This document shows, one piece after another, positions 24,743 to 37,999 of a DNA stretch of 64,000 bases. A program made the position numbers and the translations under genes. Origin of the DNA: Zanthoxylum bungeanum (lineage: Eukaryota > Streptophyta > Magnoliopsida > Sapindales > Rutaceae); NCBI GenBank assembly GCA_019454045.1, contig SKCR01025341.1:372001-436000 (forward strand), written 5' to 3'. Each line of letters opens with the position of its first letter. Position 1 is the first letter of the stretch. The notes beneath the pieces were generated by a model. That model was not told the DNA's origin. It did not search any database and saw only the letters and a program-made list of their open reading frames with translations.

Positions 24743-25120
24743 CTTGACTTTGGCCAACAAATTGTATGATAATTAACTAGGTAGATCTCTAAGATCGATT
24801 GGATCCAATCCAATTCCTAGATCCGGTAGGGGGACATCCAAGTCCGAAACATATATCTTATATATGCCAATACATCCAATGTATTACCTAACCTTTTTCC
24901 TCTGAATCAACTAAGCCTTGGCTTTGGCACAACAAACTTAGTGATCCCAGTCAAGCGCGACCCATTGACCATGGAAAGCTTCGTAATCAATGTCGATGGA
25001 CAAGAAGTGGTCTTGACTTTGGCCAACAAACCACAACTTGGACAAGACACTGACATGTAACAAAGCCTTCGTGATTCAAACACATCTTCGACAAACAAAG
25101 GCCTTGACTTTGGCCAACAA
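24743..25120 (-). repeat. Four-copy leader/gag motif in element A
   Basis: On the minus strand TTGTTGGCCAAAGTCAAG or a near copy occurs at 25103-25120, 25012-25029, 24917-24935 (degenerate) and 24743-24760. Confidence 0.85.
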
Positions 25121-26682
25121 ACCAATGCCGTATTAGATCTTGAGTGAGAATCACTCAATGGAAGGAAAAACGCTTAATATTTTGCGAGGGTTTTTCGAGT
25201 GCAAATTGGAAACCAATTTATTATCTTTGTTAAGGTCTCATCATCATACACCCTTAAACATGCATTCTAAATACATAATAAAGCGCGTATAATAAAATAA
25301 TAATGATATGTAGATGGATACTTTACACATTGATCCTAGATCAAATCTCTCACTTTCTCTCTCCCGTTAGCACAAATATTTCTTCTACCCGTTACACTCA
25401 CTTCTAAAGAAACCTCATTTACATTGAGGGGAATATGTGAGAAGAGAATACAAAGAACAAAGAGGTGATAAGGCTGGACACGTAGGTTCAATTTAATAAA
25501 TCAAATTTATTACAACAATTTCTAAAATTATCTCACCCATCTAATATCCATCCGATATACATTATTCATGCATCGCAACCATGTATTCACACAAGCATGT
25601 TATCAATCAATCTAATCAAATTAATTAATCTGATAATTAGTGATCATCCAATGTTCAAACAACGATTTGATTTTGCTCGAGTCAAACTCGTTTTTGCGAA
25701 TAAGTACTCAAAGTACGAATTCTTGAATTAAATTAAACTACATCATTAAATCCAATTTAATATGCATTCAATTCTAATTCACTATTTAATTCCAAATTAA
25801 ATATTACACTTTATTAAGGAACTTTTATGACTTAAATTCCAAATTTAATCGCAACGGGTCTCAAAGCCCGATTAACGTCCAACGTCAATTTAATTAAAGT
25901 CCAATGGGCTTTTAATTAGTTCCTTAAGGCGTGGACTTTTGGTCAACTCGGGTCAAACCGAATAACCAAAATCCAATCCGGGAGTTACCCCATAAGCCTA
26001 TAAATCAATCTTGGCCCATTAGGCCCAATTAAACTTTAAAGATCCATTTGTCGCATTTGGGCTTTATGGAAGCGGTTTTGGGCCCAATTGGATCCAATCC
26101 AATTTGCCTTAACCCAACTTTGTACAACAAAGCCCAATAAGCCCATTTACAACATTAAAGGCCCAAATCCAATTTTAAGCCCAATTAACTAAATTACTAA
26201 AATCCAATTTTACAATTTAATTAATCAAAGTGCATTAACATAATTAATCACCCAAATCATTATTTCCAAAACACAAATTAGGCTAATTAATCATGCCATT
26301 AACATTAAATCATGTCCAACATAATTTAATTAAAATCAAACCCAATCATGCTTCTTGACTCTCGGCTTTCATAGGGAATTTTTGTCCGATTCGGTTTCAA
26401 TCCAATTAATTCCACAATCGACATTAAATCACATTCCCGAATGATTCTAACTCATCCGATGAATCAAAAATCAAAAATCACCAAGATCATTATAGGGCAT
26501 TATATTCGGCCATGACCAAAATATTGGGGAAATTTGTTCCAAACATAATTTCAACAAATTGATCCAATCAATCCTCAATTCAAACACATTTAAGCATACT
26601 AATTCATCCAATTTCATTAATCATGCTCAAAATCAAGTTTGCCCAATTTTAAGCCCTAAATCAATTTCATGCTTTTAACCAA

Positions 26683-26694
26683 GCTTTGATACCA
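26683..26694 (-). other. Primer binding site of element A
   Basis: The minus strand reads tggtatcaaagc, one base off the usual tggtatcagagc, 1 nt from the 5' LTR. Confidence 0.8.
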
Positions 26695-26695
26695 T

Positions 26696-28691
26696 TGTTG
26701 GATATTCTAAGGGTCCCAATGATCATAAATCAAGCATGAACATTTGTGAATACATTCGAGCAAGTCGCGAAATACTTACATCGATCGGTTGAGCGACGCG
26801 GAGGAAACAAAAATTTCTGTTTCTGCCTTGAACTGGTTCTGCAGTCCACTGTCCACTGTTTTCAGTTTTGATCACCAAGAATTTGAGCTCCAAGCTTCGT
26901 CATGGTGATTCCCGGCTCATGGGTCCACTGTCCCGGAGTGTGCTAGCACTCTCGATTTTGCCACAAAATCACACTTGCTTCCCTTTCACTGCTCACGTTT
27001 TTCAGCAGAAAAACAGAACAAGAAATGCCCTATTGGACGAGAGGATGAAGAGAAATGAGAGAGAGAGAGATGTGTAAATGTGTTGTGTATTTTTTGGTAA
27101 TTGATTTCCAAAACATATACCAAAAATTATTACTTTAAAAGTCAAACAATTAAAGCTTTAATTGCCAACCACACACATCACCTAATCACATCAATCACAA
27201 GTTGTCAAGTCACATCACTCAAAGTGACAAGTGATTTGACGCTTGATGCGACTAGCGATTTGATGCTTGATTTAACGTGCCGCACTCGAATTCGAAATGC
27301 GAATACGTTCGCAAATAATCCCGGGCTCGGGTTCGCTAATTCTAAATTAACGAATTTTACGTTGCGTCGTAATTAAATGATTACGCCTAGCGAAGCCACT
27401 ATTCACGTCGCTAACGAATTAATTCTAAATTAATTCATTCACCCGAATAAAAATCTAATTTTAATTCCGTGTCGAAATCCAATTTCGGTTAATATATCGA
27501 ATATATTAATTTATCGATTAATTCCAAATTAGTCGTTATCTCTCTTTAAATTGATATTTTATCCCAGATAAAATATCTCCGCAATTAATCCCAGATTAAT
27601 TTTATCTCTCATCTAATTAATCCCAGATTAATTAAAAGTGCGAGTCATACGTCATCGGTGAATCTTTGGGAAGCGACCCATGAGATCCCCGGATATGTTG
27701 GCAGTAAATTCGGTCGTCGGACTATCCGAACACGTAAGTACCTCGTACTACGTTTATACCGATTTACAAGACAAGGTTGGCCTCTAGCAAAGCGCCATGC
27801 CTACCCAATTCTACGGAAATATCCTTACATGAATAAAGGATCTATATCAGGCGTAGTATACGTAGTATTGCGTATTTCTGTCCAGCATCGGATCATCATG
27901 CGAGGCCTGGGGCTGGTATAGTGTCTGCCCCGTACAAAGCATATATCGGATTACGAGCAACTAGTCTCTTTAATATCGGATAATCATGACCAAGTCATAT
28001 TATCCCGACGGTTGCAACCTTATTTAGAGAGCCAGTTCTGTATCCATGCGCGATCATCAACTCCATATGATTGGAGTGACACTTCCGTCTTGACATCACA
28101 CCCAACACACTACGATTCTCGATATACCCAGAATTGGCGTACACAGAAACCGATTAAAGCCCTGGACGACCTCAACCAAAGTATATTGATTGTCATATGC
28201 ATTAGCGGTGCAAGTCTCAGGTTAAGACCAAATACACCTACCCTGATTTCAGATTTCCATAGACACATAGTCATACTACCAATGGAATTCCGAGGGTGTC
28301 TTATCCAGAGCGAAGCTGTTTCCCATACCATCGGTGAAACACAACCTCCTATTACACTTGCATGAATATCCTATACCCAAATATATGAGAACTATGACGT
28401 TGTGCCCTCACAACGCGCACAAGTGTAATACTAGTCTTTTACGTATTTATCGATGTCCAATCTCGATAATACTCTGACTAAGGATATTTAATGATTTATC
28501 CTACGTGGACTGATACTGTCTCATATCATTCTCCGTCCAGGAACAAATCACAAGGACCTCTCATCATTTATACATTTAGGTGATCCAATCACAAATGATA
28601 AGAGTGCAATCTCCTTTGTCACATAGTTAATTTGTACAACAACACCGTGATCTGTACAAATAGTGACGATATGGGTCATAATTGTCTAACA
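26696..28691 (-). repeat. 5' LTR of element A
   Basis: 1,996 bp, TGTTGGA at one end and TCTAACA at the other. It contains the bZIP-like box (27640-27654) and the palindrome array (27332-27634). Confidence 0.85.
27332..27634 (-). repeat. Palindrome array in the 5' LTR of A
   Basis: Same succession of 3-nt-centred palindromes as in the other LTRs of this family, from ttcgctaatt/cta/aattaacgaa to taattaatc/cca/gattaatta. Confidence 0.85.
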
Positions 28692-29317
28692 TTATATTAA
28701 AAGATACAATAATGATTTGTTATGAGCTAAGTCACATTTTGGTGAGCTTAGTCACTGTCTTATTTTTAGCATGTTCAATCACATTTCATTGAGCTGAGTT
28801 ATAGTCATATTTTAACTAAGTCACATTTAGTTAAATGTAATATCCCAAATTTTCGGGAATATTTTACGCGATGTAACGGTACCAGAACCGTGGTCTCGAT
28901 GTAATATAGTGGTTGAGAATGATGTCATGCGAGAATGATGACGATGATGAGAGACATGAAATAAGTGTTCGAACTTCATGAAAATTACCGGATTCCAAGA
29001 AAATGGCAACGCATAGTCGCGTACGTAAAAAGATAATATTTTGATATTTTGACAATAAAAATTACAAACGAACTCCGATTGAGGTGATTCTTAGACTATC
29101 AGACTCATTTTTTTCGAGACGAACAACGTTCGTGTTGAATACTCTTCCAAATTTTAAGCAGAAAGGCCTCAATTTAGCTGATTTTAGTTTCAGCCCTATA
29201 TAAGGGCCAAAGTGCAAAATGCGAGGACTAGGCTACAATTTTTGAAATTTTTGCTATAAAGACTAAATATATCAGCAAATTGTTGAGGAGTCCTTAAAAA
29301 CACATACACATGCTATC

Positions 29318-29361
29318 TGAGAGAGAGAGAGAGAAATAGAGAGAGAGATAGATAGATAGAT
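29318..29361. repeat. GA and GATA microsatellite
   Basis: A (GA)n run, then ataga, then (GA)n and (GATA)4-like units. Confidence 0.9.
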
Positions 29362-31313
29362 CGTATGAAGAGAGAAAGATCATATGGAGAGCGAAAATAG
29401 AAACTCACTGGCGTACGACTATTGGATCGTCACTGGTGAGTCGCGGTGGCTCAGAGGGCTTTATCCAGCCACCATGCTTCTGTTGGTGGCGGGAGTTGCC
29501 CCAAATAATGGCGAACATCGACGGAACATGGATGAGAGACTCACACTATTTTTTTTGACTAATTTCTGGCTCGTCTGAGCTCCTTCATGGGCCGAATATT
29601 ATAACAAATCGAAGCCCTTAAAGAGTACTATAAGATGGTGGTGATGATTTTTCTGATTTGTACTCGATGGCATAAAAAACGAGGCAAAAAAGAATTATCT
29701 ATGCGGCCACATGGCTCGGGTGCTCCAAATAAAATTTCGACCACATCAGCGCGTTCGTGAGGTCGTTTGGAGTCCGTCGGTGGCCTCGAAAGATCGGTAA
29801 ATTTTATTGTGTATTAGAAGCTTTCCAAAAAGCTTCAGGAGCTTTCAGTAGCAACTTTAGTGCATTGAATTGCTATATTATGATTGATAATGTTTGAGTA
29901 GTCTAAAATTAAGTAATTTGTAAAAAATTAGTGAAATCCGAGTATTCGGGACCAATCTGGGATAGTTGGGAAACTTTTCGGTAAATCCTGAATTTGCGTC
30001 GCTTGTGGACTAAGTGAAATTTAAGCTAGAAATGAGTTAAATATAGTTAATTAATGATGATTAGGTGATTCTGGAAAAGTTTAGGGGATTCAGGATCCTT
30101 TCGAAAGTATTTACGGAAAGCTTTTAAGGAGATTTTCCGAAAATATGTAAGAGATGATCTAAGTTAAATGGGCATCCCTAAGTGTTGTATTTGGGTATAA
30201 TAACCATGTTATAAATATTTAAGAAAAAATAGGAAAGGTTTGGATGATTCAGGATCGGGTTTGGACGATCTGTGGACTTTCCGAAAATAACTATAAGTCG
30301 AATATGATGACTCCAATGGGTTCAGTATAGTGTAATAAGAGTAAATAAATTGAAACGAGTGATAACATATTAGTCTATAGCTTTCCGAAGAGCTCCGGAA
30401 AGTTTATGCATTAAGTTGGTTTTTTCGTAATTTGGTGGTTCTAACCGATTATGTTCTATGTTACATATTTTCTTAAGGAAAAGATAGTTGTGGACCCTAG
30501 GTAAGTACCTCATCGTTTGTATACCTTGAGTGAATATTATATTATAGCGGGTTAGTCGTAGTTACTGTTGTGGGTAAGAGTACATAAACTAGAATATATA
30601 TAGTTGCGATCCTCGGAGACATGAATTGAAGGTGTCAAAAATGGTACAGATGTATGTAGAGTGAAATAGTGATAAAGCGATATAATATGTGAGTATATGT
30701 ATGTGTGTGCATGTACGTAACTTATGATAGATATAAGAAGTAGGTAAAAGTTCTAATTATATTAGAATGGTAACCAAACGTATCTAATCAGATATGGATA
30801 CCTAGTTCATATAACTGATTTTGACTACAGTGACGACAAAGCAGTGAGCATCCCAGTGTTAGGAATCAGAGTTTGATACAATAACATATAGTTACTTTAT
30901 TAATATTATTATGAATAGTCAACTCTATTTCGGAGTATGTGTGTTGTTGTTATATGATTTGTGATGATGATGATGAATTGTTTGATTTTCGATATTTGGA
31001 CGAGACATTGATGTGATACGATTTGAAAATTTACTTTAATGTGTATAGTATATTGTTAGTTGAGATTCAGATTTAAAGTTTCGAAACGTTTTTAGAAATA
31101 TTTTTAAATAGATTTTTATTTTATTTGTGGGTCGAAATAGTTTTGATCCGAGTGTGGATCTAGTTACATGAGATGTGATGATATGTTTGCTACTATGTGT
31201 GAGCGTGATACATATGGATGTTTGTTGAAATAGGGCATAGGCCCACTTTGTATATATTGGATGACTAGGATGTCATCAGTTCATGATTGACTGTCGCTGA
31301 CTGTGTGAAATGT

Positions 31314-31394
31314 ATGACTAACTACCTGAACTAGGAATACATGACCGACTACCTGAACTGGAAAGACATGACTGACTACCTGAACTTGGAATGC
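31314..31394 (+). repeat. Three-copy 27-bp tandem repeat
   Basis: Units begin atgactaactacctgaact (31314), atgaccgactacctgaact (31341) and atgactgactacctgaact (31368). More diverged echoes of ctgaact continue to about 31830. Confidence 0.85.
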
Positions 31395-32156
31395 ATGAAC
31401 TTGAGAGTTGAACTAGATATGCATGGACTGACTTAAATATCTGAACTGAATGCTTAAGTTATACTTAACTATCTGAACTAAAAATGCATGAGCTAATATG
31501 CTGGATGCATGAACTGAAAACTGCAGGTGGACCGTGATCGTGAAACTAATGCATGCTATAACCAAACCAGCCAAACTCGTGGTAAAACCATCCCAAATCC
31601 ATGGTGGCTTGGTTCTAATCTGATCTGTGCATGAATCATGAAAACTACTGAGTATGGCTACATGGGCTGAAATATGTGAATCTTGAGACTGACATAAACT
31701 AATTAGCCTAACTGCTAACATTACCTGGCCCCTGACTGACCATGAAGCAACCTAAACTGAATTTAATTATAAATCTATATGAACTGAACATGCACCCGAT
31801 CCTGACACGTCTAACTGAATCTACATGATCTAACTGAATTTCTAAACTACATAATCTATGCGTGATTATATGGAAGTATGATATGCAACTTGAAAAGCAT
31901 ACATATAATCTGAAAACAAACTCTGTATGCTGAAAAACATGAAACTGATTCTTGAAAACATAAACATGATATGAAGTTCATGAATATAATTGCAAAATTA
32001 TATTTCATAAAATCATACATATAAAGTGAAAATGAACACCAGTATAGTGGCCTGAGGGAAACTGAAAACACTGCTTAGTGGAACCTAACACCGCGTAAGC
32101 GGAATAATCTGCACTATAACTGAACTACTGAGCCTATGAGGGTGATCAGTGCCCCA

Positions 32157-32161
32157 TAGAC
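32157..32161. repeat. Left target site duplication of element B
   Basis: tagac, repeated exactly at 51934-51938 after the right LTR. Confidence 0.92.
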
Positions 32162-34108
32162 TGTTGGGTTCTCTAAGAACAATAACCAAGATCATTAAGC
32201 ATAAAACATGTGAATACACAAAGTAAAGTAGCGGAAAATACTCACTTTGATCGGCTAAGAGGATATAGGAGATAACAAAAATTCCAACCTTTGAAGTTTT
32301 CTCCAAGCTCTCCTTTGATGTATGTTGAGCTTCCAAGCTTGATTTGTTGAATTCCAAACTCAAGGGAAAGGTTTCCCTATCACCTTTGTATGATTCTTTA
32401 AGTGTGCTAGCATTTAAAATTTTTGCAACAAAAATTCCATTTGCTTTGTGTGACTCTCGGCCAAGCCAAGAGAAGAGAGGAAGATGATGAAGTTCACGCC
32501 CAAGGCATGGAGAGGAGAGAAAAGAAAAATGAGTGAAGTGTGTAATGATTTTCCAAATATCAAAACCATATACCAAATCAAGATTTGGTAAAAGTCCATC
32601 ACCTTTTCAAAGTTGAGTGTTTGGTAAGTCATCACCACATACCAAACTCCATCAACATAAAGTGATGAGAATGACATGTGATGTGACTTAATGTGGGCCC
32701 CACTTTGATTCAAAATCCGAGTGGGCCCGCAAACACATTCCAGGCTCGGGTTCATTAATTCCGGATTAACGAATTTTCCGTTGCGACTTAATTAAATCAA
32801 ATTTAATTAAATAATAATGCCTAGCAAAATTACTATTAAAGTCGCTCGCGAATTAATTCTAAATTAATTCGTTCGCCCGAATTAAAATCTAATTTTAAAT
32901 CCGTTATGAAGTCTAATTTCATTTAATATATCGAATATATTATTTAATCAATTAATTCCAAATTAATCGTTCTCTCTCATCTATTTGAATTTTATCCCAG
33001 ATAAATTCTCGCCGTAATTAATCCCAGATTAATTTTCTCTCTCTCATAATTAATCCCAGATTAATTCTGTACGAGTCATACGTCATCGGTGAATCTTCGG
33101 GAAATGACCCATGAGATCTCTGGATATGTTGGCAGTAAATCCGGTTATCGGACTATCCGAATACGTGCATACCCCGTACCATGTTTTTACCGATTTACAA
33201 GACATGGTTGGCTTCTAGCAAAGCACCGTGCCTACCCAATTCTCCAGAAATATTCTTTTAAGGAATATATAATCTATGTCCTTCGTAGCATACGTAGTAT
33301 TGAGTATTACGATCCAGTATCAAATGTCACATGCTAGGCCTGGGGCTGGAATTGTGTCTGCCCCGTACGAAACATATATCGGATCTCTGGTAACTAGTCT
33401 CTATAATCGGATAATCATGACCTAGTCATATTATCCCGATGACTGCAGTACTAAAGAGTACTAGTTCCGTATCCTGTGTGATCATCATCTCCATATGACT
33501 GAAGTGATACTTCCATCTTGACATCACACCAATACACTACGATTCTCAATATACCCAGAAGAGGCGTACACAAAACCTGTTAAAGCCCCGGATGACCAAA
33601 ACCAAAGTATATTGATTGTCGCAAGTATTAGCGAAGCAAGTCTCAGGTTAAGACCAAATACACCTACCCTGATTCAGACTCCCATAGACACATAGTCATA
33701 CTACCAATGTAATTCTGAGGGGTCTATTCAGAGCGAAGCTGTTTCCGTACCATCGGTAAACAGAACCTCCTATTACACTTACATAAGTATCCAATGCTTA
33801 AATATATGAGAACTATGCCGTTATGCTCCCACAATGTGCACAAGTGCAATACTAATCTATTCCACATTATCGATGTCCAGTCTCGATAATACTACGACTA
33901 TGGATATTTAATGATTAAACGTTAGTGGATTAATATTGTCTCATATCTTATTAATCTGGTACTAATCATATGGACTTTTATCATTTATGTATCTTGGTAA
34001 TCCAATTACAAATGATAAAAGAGAAATTTCCTTTGTCACATAGTTAATTTGTACAACAACACCATGTTCTGTACAAATAGTGATGATATGGGTCATAATT
34101 GTCCAACA
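32162..34108 (-). repeat. 3' LTR of element B
   Basis: 1,947 bp. It carries the palindrome array (32751-33066) and the bZIP-like box (33071-33085). By hand it differs from the right LTR at roughly 3-5% of sites in two sampled stretches of about 500 bp. Confidence 0.92.
32751..33066 (-). repeat. Palindrome array in the 3' LTR of B
   Basis: Runs from ttcattaatt/ccg/gattaacgaa to aattaatc/cca/gattaatt, with the same order of palindromes as in A, C and D. Confidence 0.85.
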
Positions 34109-34121
34109 ATCTCCCACTTGA
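34109..34121 (-). other. Polypurine tract of element B
   Basis: The minus strand reads aagtgggagat immediately before the LTR. The same tract is found in C. Confidence 0.85.
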
Positions 34122-34129
34122 CCTATAGC

Positions 34130-36958
34130 CAATCACTCAAGTGTCATACACCTGAACTATGTACGGGTCGCTCAAACTTCTATTGAGAAACAGCTTTCGT
34201 CAACGGATTTGCATGGTTATCATCTGATGCGATTTATTCGACCATCTCATCGCCACGATGTATGATCCGACGAATCAGATGAAATAATTGAAGTACATAT
34301 TTGGATCATTGATGAGACCTTTAATTCTTTAGCCTGTGCTGTAGCCTATCTCAGCCGCTAACAGAACTACACCTAATCTAATTAGGATTATTACAGATCC
34401 AAAATTACTTCTTTTGATGCCTCAGCTGCAGTAATATTCCATTTTTGTTATTTATTCGGCAATAGTATCTTGCTTGAAAGATTTCCAGTTCATTGTTCCG
34501 TTATTCAAACTAAATAGTACCCTTATTACGACTTATAGTCGTTTTTGTCGGTTTGGAAACTTGCAACGGTGAACCCAGTCACTTCAAGTTCTCATTCTCC
34601 ATAACTTAAGAAAGCATCCTTAGTTCATCTAAGATACTTAAGGATGTTCTTAACATCAATCCAGTGACTATCACTTGGATTGGCCTGATTGTGACTCCAT
34701 ATGCTCAAAGCATATGAGACACCACGTCGCGTACATATTTTTCAATGTACGAGTTCTCGGAGAGTGCCAACAACTTTTAGATCTATCCCAGTAGATCCTT
34801 ATTCCTAGAATAAAGGTTGCATCTCCCAAGTATTCCTTGGACAATTTTAATGAAAGCCAAGCTTTCACCGATTTTATTATGGGAATGTCATTTCCAAGAA
34901 ATGATATGTCATCAATGTATAGGACATTCATTGTCAGTGCGCTCCCACTAACCTTCTTATATACACAAGAATCATTTTCATTTTGAATTAAATCATATAC
35001 CATTATGATTACATCAAAACGCTGGTTCCAAGAACGTAATGTTTGCTTCAATCCATAAATGGATCGACTTAACTTGCAAACCTTGTTTGCATGTTTTGGC
35101 ACGACAAAACCGTCAGGATGTTGTAAACATCCTCCAAAAGGTTTCCGTTAAGGAAATCATTTTTGACGTTCAGCTGCCATATTTCATAAATGAAATACGC
35201 AGCATTAGCAAGCATTATCCAAATGGATTTAACCATGGCAATAGGTAAAAGTTTTCATCGTAATCGACATTATGTTGATGACGATACCTTTTCTGTACAA
35301 GCCTAGCTGTGTACATTTGTATGTTGCCATCCATGTATGTCTTCCTTGAAGACTCATTTAGTACCAATAGGCACAATGCCTTTCGGTACATCAACCAGTG
35401 TCCAAACTTGGTTGGTATACATGGAATCCATTTTGGACTTCATGGCATAGTGCCATAAAAGGAGTCGATATCTTGTATCACTTCCTCATACGTAGCTGGT
35501 TCGTGTTCCTCAATAAGATTGACATCTTTATGAGGTGAGATCAGAAACCCATACCTCATAGGTTATTTTCTGACTCTCTCCGACTTACGCGGTTCTTGTG
35601 TATTCGAAGTTTGTGGTACAATTTCATCCCTGATGAACTGTTTGTGTTCCGTTAAAGAATCGGTGCCTGGAATAGTATTACTCCGATTTTCATCGAGTTT
35701 TACTTTCCTCCCACTTACCACTGCATATAGGTATTCCTCTTAGGAAAACCTCATGGAGAGCAACAATTATATTGTTCTATTGTAAGTTGTATAAGTATTA
35801 TACTTTGGTTTCTCTATGACAACCTACAAATAAGCACTTATCCGATTTTGGGTTCTAGTTCGGTATCATCCAAACATATGCCCAGTATTCCCAAATCTTG
35901 AGGAATGAGAAACCTAGTTTCTTTCCTGTTCATATCTAATATGAAGTCTATCTAACAGATTTTTCATGGAACCTTATTCAAAATAAGTATTGCACTGTTT
36001 AATGTGTATCCTTAGAAGGAAATTGGTAGCTCAGAGCGACTCATCATTAACCTTACTATGTCCAACAAGGTTCAATTTCTTTGTTCGGACACACCATCAA
36101 ATTGAGGTGTTCCGGGAGGAGTCCATTGTGAAAGAATACCATACTCTTTCAAGTAATCGAGAAACTTATATGTTTAAGTATTTTCCATCACGGTCCGACT
36201 GTAATGTTTTAATAATTTTACCGGTCTGTTTTTATACTTCTTGTCGAAACTCTTTGAATTTATCAAAAGTTTCCGATTTATGTTTCACAAGAAACACATA
36301 ACCATAACGCGATGCGACATCCGTAAAGGTTACAAAGTATTCATATCCACCTCTAGCCTAGCTAGATATGGGCCCACTTATGTCACTATGAACGAGGGCT
36401 AACAGATCGGTGGCACTTGCACTTTTACCAAGTAAAAGGTGTTTTAGGGACTTTGCCTAATAAACTAGATTCATAGACATCATTTGAATTAGAATCCAAT
36501 CCATCCTAGTACCCACTCTTCGAAAGTGTGGATATACGAGTCTTGTTAATGTGTCTCAGACAGCAATGCCACAAATAAGTCTCATCTGATTAATTCAGTT
36601 TGAGCTATTTGTTTGCCATGTTATATGTTTGAGATTAATTTATATTCAAAATATAAATACTGTTATTCACATATAATGTGTTTATCTCAATATCATTTTT
36701 ATAATCAAAACACTTAGTGTTCTAGAATATAAAGGTATACCCGCAACGAGTTATACTAGATATAGAGATACTGTTTCTAGTCAAACTAGGTACATCATAA
36801 CAGTTTCCTAATTTAAGTACATGCCCAAAGGGTAGTTCCTAAAATTAGGTTTCTACGGTTAAAACAGCGACTCACGTCCCGTTTTCGACTCGCAGGTAGA
36901 TCTCAACTGAAGTCAGTCTCTTGCTAATCAGCAGATTCTGCACATCAATACATATTTA
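34130..36958 (-). pseudogene. Copia pol of element B: integrase, reverse transcriptase, RNase H (broken)
   Basis: Read right to left: integrase core remnants (about 36620-36290), the reverse transcriptase N-terminal part (about 35700-35100), then an open stretch 35102-34671 with KVCKLSRSIYGLKQ and the catalytic NVLYIDDISFLGND. RNase H remnants follow to about 34400, and the polypurine tract lies beyond. The YIDD box is kept here, but stops and frameshifts lie on both sides. Family: Ty1/copia, by the IYGLKQ and RVT_2 motifs. Confidence 0.85.
36954..36958. repeat. Left target site duplication of element C
   Basis: attta, repeated exactly at 46858-46862. Confidence 0.92.
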
Positions 36959-37983
36959 TGTTGGACAATTATGACCCATAGTATCACTATTTGTACAGAT
37001 CATGGTGTTTTTGTACAAATTAACTATGTGACAAAGGAAATTACTCTTTTATCATTTGTAATTAGATTACCAAGATATATAAATGATAAAAGGTCCTTAT
37101 GATTAGTTACAGATTGAGATGATATGAGACAGTATCAATCCACGAAGGTTTAATCATTAAATATCCATAATCGTAGTATTATCGAGATTGGACATCGATA
37201 ATGCAGAATATACTAGTATTACATTTGTGCACGTTGTGGGAGCATAACGACATAGTTCTCATATATTTGGGTATTGGATACTCATGCAAGTGTAATAGAA
37301 GGTTGTGTTTACCGATGGTACGGAAACAGCTTCGCTCTGGATAGACCCCTCAGAATTCTATTGGTAGTATGACTATGTGACTATGGAAGTCCGAATCAGG
37401 GTATGTGTATTTGGTCTCAACCTGAGACTTACACCGCTAATACTTGCGACAATCAATATACTTTGGTTTTGGTCGTCCAGAGCTTTAACCGGTTCTGTGT
37501 ACGCCTCTTCTGGGTATATTGAGAATCGTAGTGTATTGGGTGTGATATCGAGATGGAAGTATCACTCCAGTCATAGTGGAGATGATGATCACGTAGGATA
37601 CGGAACTAGTGCTCTTATATGCTGCAGCTATCGGGATATTATGACTAGGTCATGTTTATCCAATTATAGAGACTAGTTACCAGAGATCCGATATGTGATT
37701 CCTACGGGGCAGACACAATTCCAGTCCCATGCCTAGCACGTGACATCCGATACTGGATCGCAATACGCAATACTACGTATACTACGCTTGATATAGATCA
37801 CATATTCCTTTAAGAATATTTCTGGAGAATTGGGTAGGCAAGATTCTTTGTTAGAAGCCAACCATGTCTTGTAAATCGGTAAAAATGTAGTCATAGGTAC
37901 GTACGTGTTCGGATATTCCGACGACTGGATTTACTGCCAACATATCCGGGGATCTCATGGGTCGCTTCCCGAAGATTCACCGA

Positions 37984-37998
37984 TGACGTATGACTCGC
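37984..37998 (+). promoter_or_regulatory. Conserved bZIP-like box in the C 5' LTR
   Basis: TGACGTATGACTCGC combines a TGACG (as-1/TGA factor type) core with a TGACTC core. It is kept in all seven LTRs of the family (also 20602-20616, 27640-27654, 33071-33085, 45868-45882, 50897-50911 and 57320-57334). Factor binding is inferred. Confidence 0.5.
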
Positions 37999-37999
37999 A

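Larger units (their letters stand above)
19644..28691 (-). mobile_element. Element A: Ty1/copia LTR retrotransposon, decayed
   Basis: The LTRs begin TGTTGGATATTCTAAGGG at 19644 and 26696; the right one ends TGTCTAACA at 28691. The minus-strand primer site tggtatcaaagc lies at 26683-26694, so the element reads right to left. Flanking pentamers ctata (19639-19643) and ttata (28692-28696) could be a target duplication with one change. Order on the minus strand is leader (about 26680-24600), gag with a ruined zinc knuckle (about 23750), integrase (about 23300-22900), reverse transcriptase (about 22250-21660) and RNase H (about 21500-21140), all full of stops. It is the same family as B, C and D. 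Confidence 0.88.
28692..32161. mobile_element. Probable Ty3/gypsy-type LTR or LTR fragment, left part, split by element B
   Basis: From TGTAATATCCC at 28836 the sequence looks like the start of a long plant gypsy-type LTR, but no partner, primer site or coding domain is in the window. The strand is not known. It contains a GA/GATA microsatellite (about 29318-29361) and a 27-bp tandem repeat (31314-31394). It resumes after B at 51939. 28692-28835 is unassigned spacer with repeated gagct(a/t)agtcac. Confidence 0.4.
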
